A DNA stretch of 64,000 bases from Eopsaltria australis (lineage: Eukaryota > Chordata > Aves > Passeriformes > Petroicidae), in NCBI GenBank assembly GCA_034509425.1, contig JAVTVJ010000967.1, positions 62,001 to 126,000 of the forward strand, given 5' to 3'. The notes beneath the pieces are model-generated. The model did no database searches. It was not told where the DNA came from and saw only the letters and a program-made list of their open reading frames with translations. Numbering within the stretch: position 1 is the stretch's first letter; each line of letters opens with the position of its first letter. Below are positions 63,120 through 64,000 of this stretch, piece after piece. Both the position numbers and the translations under genes were made by a program.

Positions 63120-63990
63120 CGCAGTCATCCAATGTTCCCTCTTGGTGCTAATGCACAGCTCTATTGGGTGTATGCACAGTTCTGTTGGGTGTACCAGGGC
63201 AAGGTTTTGGTAGCCAGGAGTGGGACTGCAGGAGTGGCTTCTGTGAGAAGAGACCAGGGGCTGCCCTGTGCCAGACACAGTCAGTTCCAGCCAGCTCCAC
63301 AACAAACCCACTGCAGGCCAGAGCTGAGACAATCAGTGAATCTGGTGGCGCATCTATGAAAGCATATTTAAGAAAGGGCAAAAGGACGCATGGCAGAGAA
63401 GAGTGAGGGGGAAAAGTGTGAGAAACGTCTCTGTGAACATCAAGGGCAGAGAAGGAGGGGGAGGAGGTGCTCCAGGTGCCGGAGCAGATATTCCACTGTG
63501 GCCCATGGAAAAAGACCACAGCGGAGCAGGTATTTCCATGCAGCCTGTGGGTGGGACCCCGTGCTGGAGCAGGGGAAAAGTGTGAGAAGGAAGGAGTGGC
63601 AGAGTCAGTGTTATTAACTGACTGCAACCCCCAAATCCCCATAGCCCTGCACTGCTGGAGGGGTGGGAGGTGAGTGTAGAGGAGTCAGGAATGAAGGAGT
63701 GGAAGGAGTGACGTTGAGCCTGGATGGCGTGGGGGAAAGATGTTGTTTTAATTTTTGGTTTTGTTTCTCACCATCCAACTCTCTTGTAATTGACAAGAAA
63801 ATTAAATTTCATTTTTTCCCAAGTGAAGTCTGTTTTGCCTGTGACAGTAATTGGTAAGTGATCTCCCTACCTTTATCCTGACCCATGAGCTTTTTCATCT
63901 TATTTTCTCCCCGTGTCCTGCTGAGAAGGGGGAGTGAGAGAGTAGCTGGGTGGGCATCTGGCAGCCAGCCAAGGTCAACCTACCCCAACA
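63120..63990 (+). repeat. ERVL-like LTR, 5' end uncertain
   Basis: It contains CATATTTAAGAA (TATA-like, near 63365), runs such as GGAGGTGCTCCAGGTGCCGG, a U5 with AATTAAATTTCATTTTTTCC, TTGCCTGTGACAGTAATTGG and TCTGGCAGCCAGCC, and ends GGTCAACCTACCCCAACA at 63990. The start may be as early as 63075 or as late as 63190. Confidence 0.7.
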
Positions 63991-64000
63991 GTTTGGGCCC

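Noticed and set aside
1..64000. CRISPR arrays, bacterial operons, tRNA or rRNA genes
   Set aside because: None seen; all repeats are explained by retroelement biology, and the sequence is vertebrate.

Overview
This is nuclear DNA of a bird, made almost entirely of retroelements. The evidence is several CR1 LINEs (including an ORF1 with an esterase-like domain), avian ERVL-type LTRs and pol, an alpharetrovirus-like provirus with a tRNA-Trp primer site, beta- and gammaretrovirus-like ERVs, and one exon of a host gene resembling UHRF2. A songbird is the most likely source, because G-to-A edited ERVs are known from songbirds; this is inference. The density of nested ERVs around a broken copy of a gene that is Z-linked in birds suggests the W chromosome, also inference. 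I saw no rRNA, tRNA, CRISPR or intact host gene.

Layout. 1-3207: minus-strand gammaretrovirus-like ERV (G), cut by the window edge, inserted in the gag of a minus-strand betaretrovirus-like ERV (K1, 3208-4736). 4737-9606: two decayed plus-strand ERVL pol segments (A, B), each followed by an LTR. 9607-16688: mostly unassigned DNA with CR1 pieces, one long LTR (X2) and one solo LTR (Y2). 16689-27160: a minus-strand provirus (H) massively depleted of C on the plus strand (G-to-A on its coding strand). It carries two later insertions of normal composition: a solo LTR (18178-18741) and a small provirus (K2, 21284-24540) with an intact 476-codon gag-like ORF. 27728-34630: a minus-strand alpharetrovirus-like provirus (A) with two apparently identical 365-bp LTRs, a frameshifted gag, almost no pol, and an integrase-Env fusion ORF. 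35612-37551: LTRs around and inside the UHRF2-like exon (37028-37692, minus). 38209-47415: long LTRs X1 and X3, CR1 pieces and solo LTRs. 45038-54490: a third ERVL copy (C), split by X3, a solo LTR and X4. 55746-64000: CR1 copies in both orientations with solo LTRs.

How it fits together. Most insertions can be ordered by nesting, and 17 have target-site duplications that I could read, plus one with a one-base mismatch: 4 bp for gamma-like elements, 5 bp for ERVL-type and X elements, 6 bp for alpha- and beta-like ones. H looks like a fossil of cytidine deamination during reverse transcription: its reverse transcriptase catalytic Asp codons now read Asn, its 3' LTR U3 and its leader are spared, and elements that landed later are unedited. 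The UHRF2-like exon keeps an open frame and both splice sites but is split by a solo LTR.
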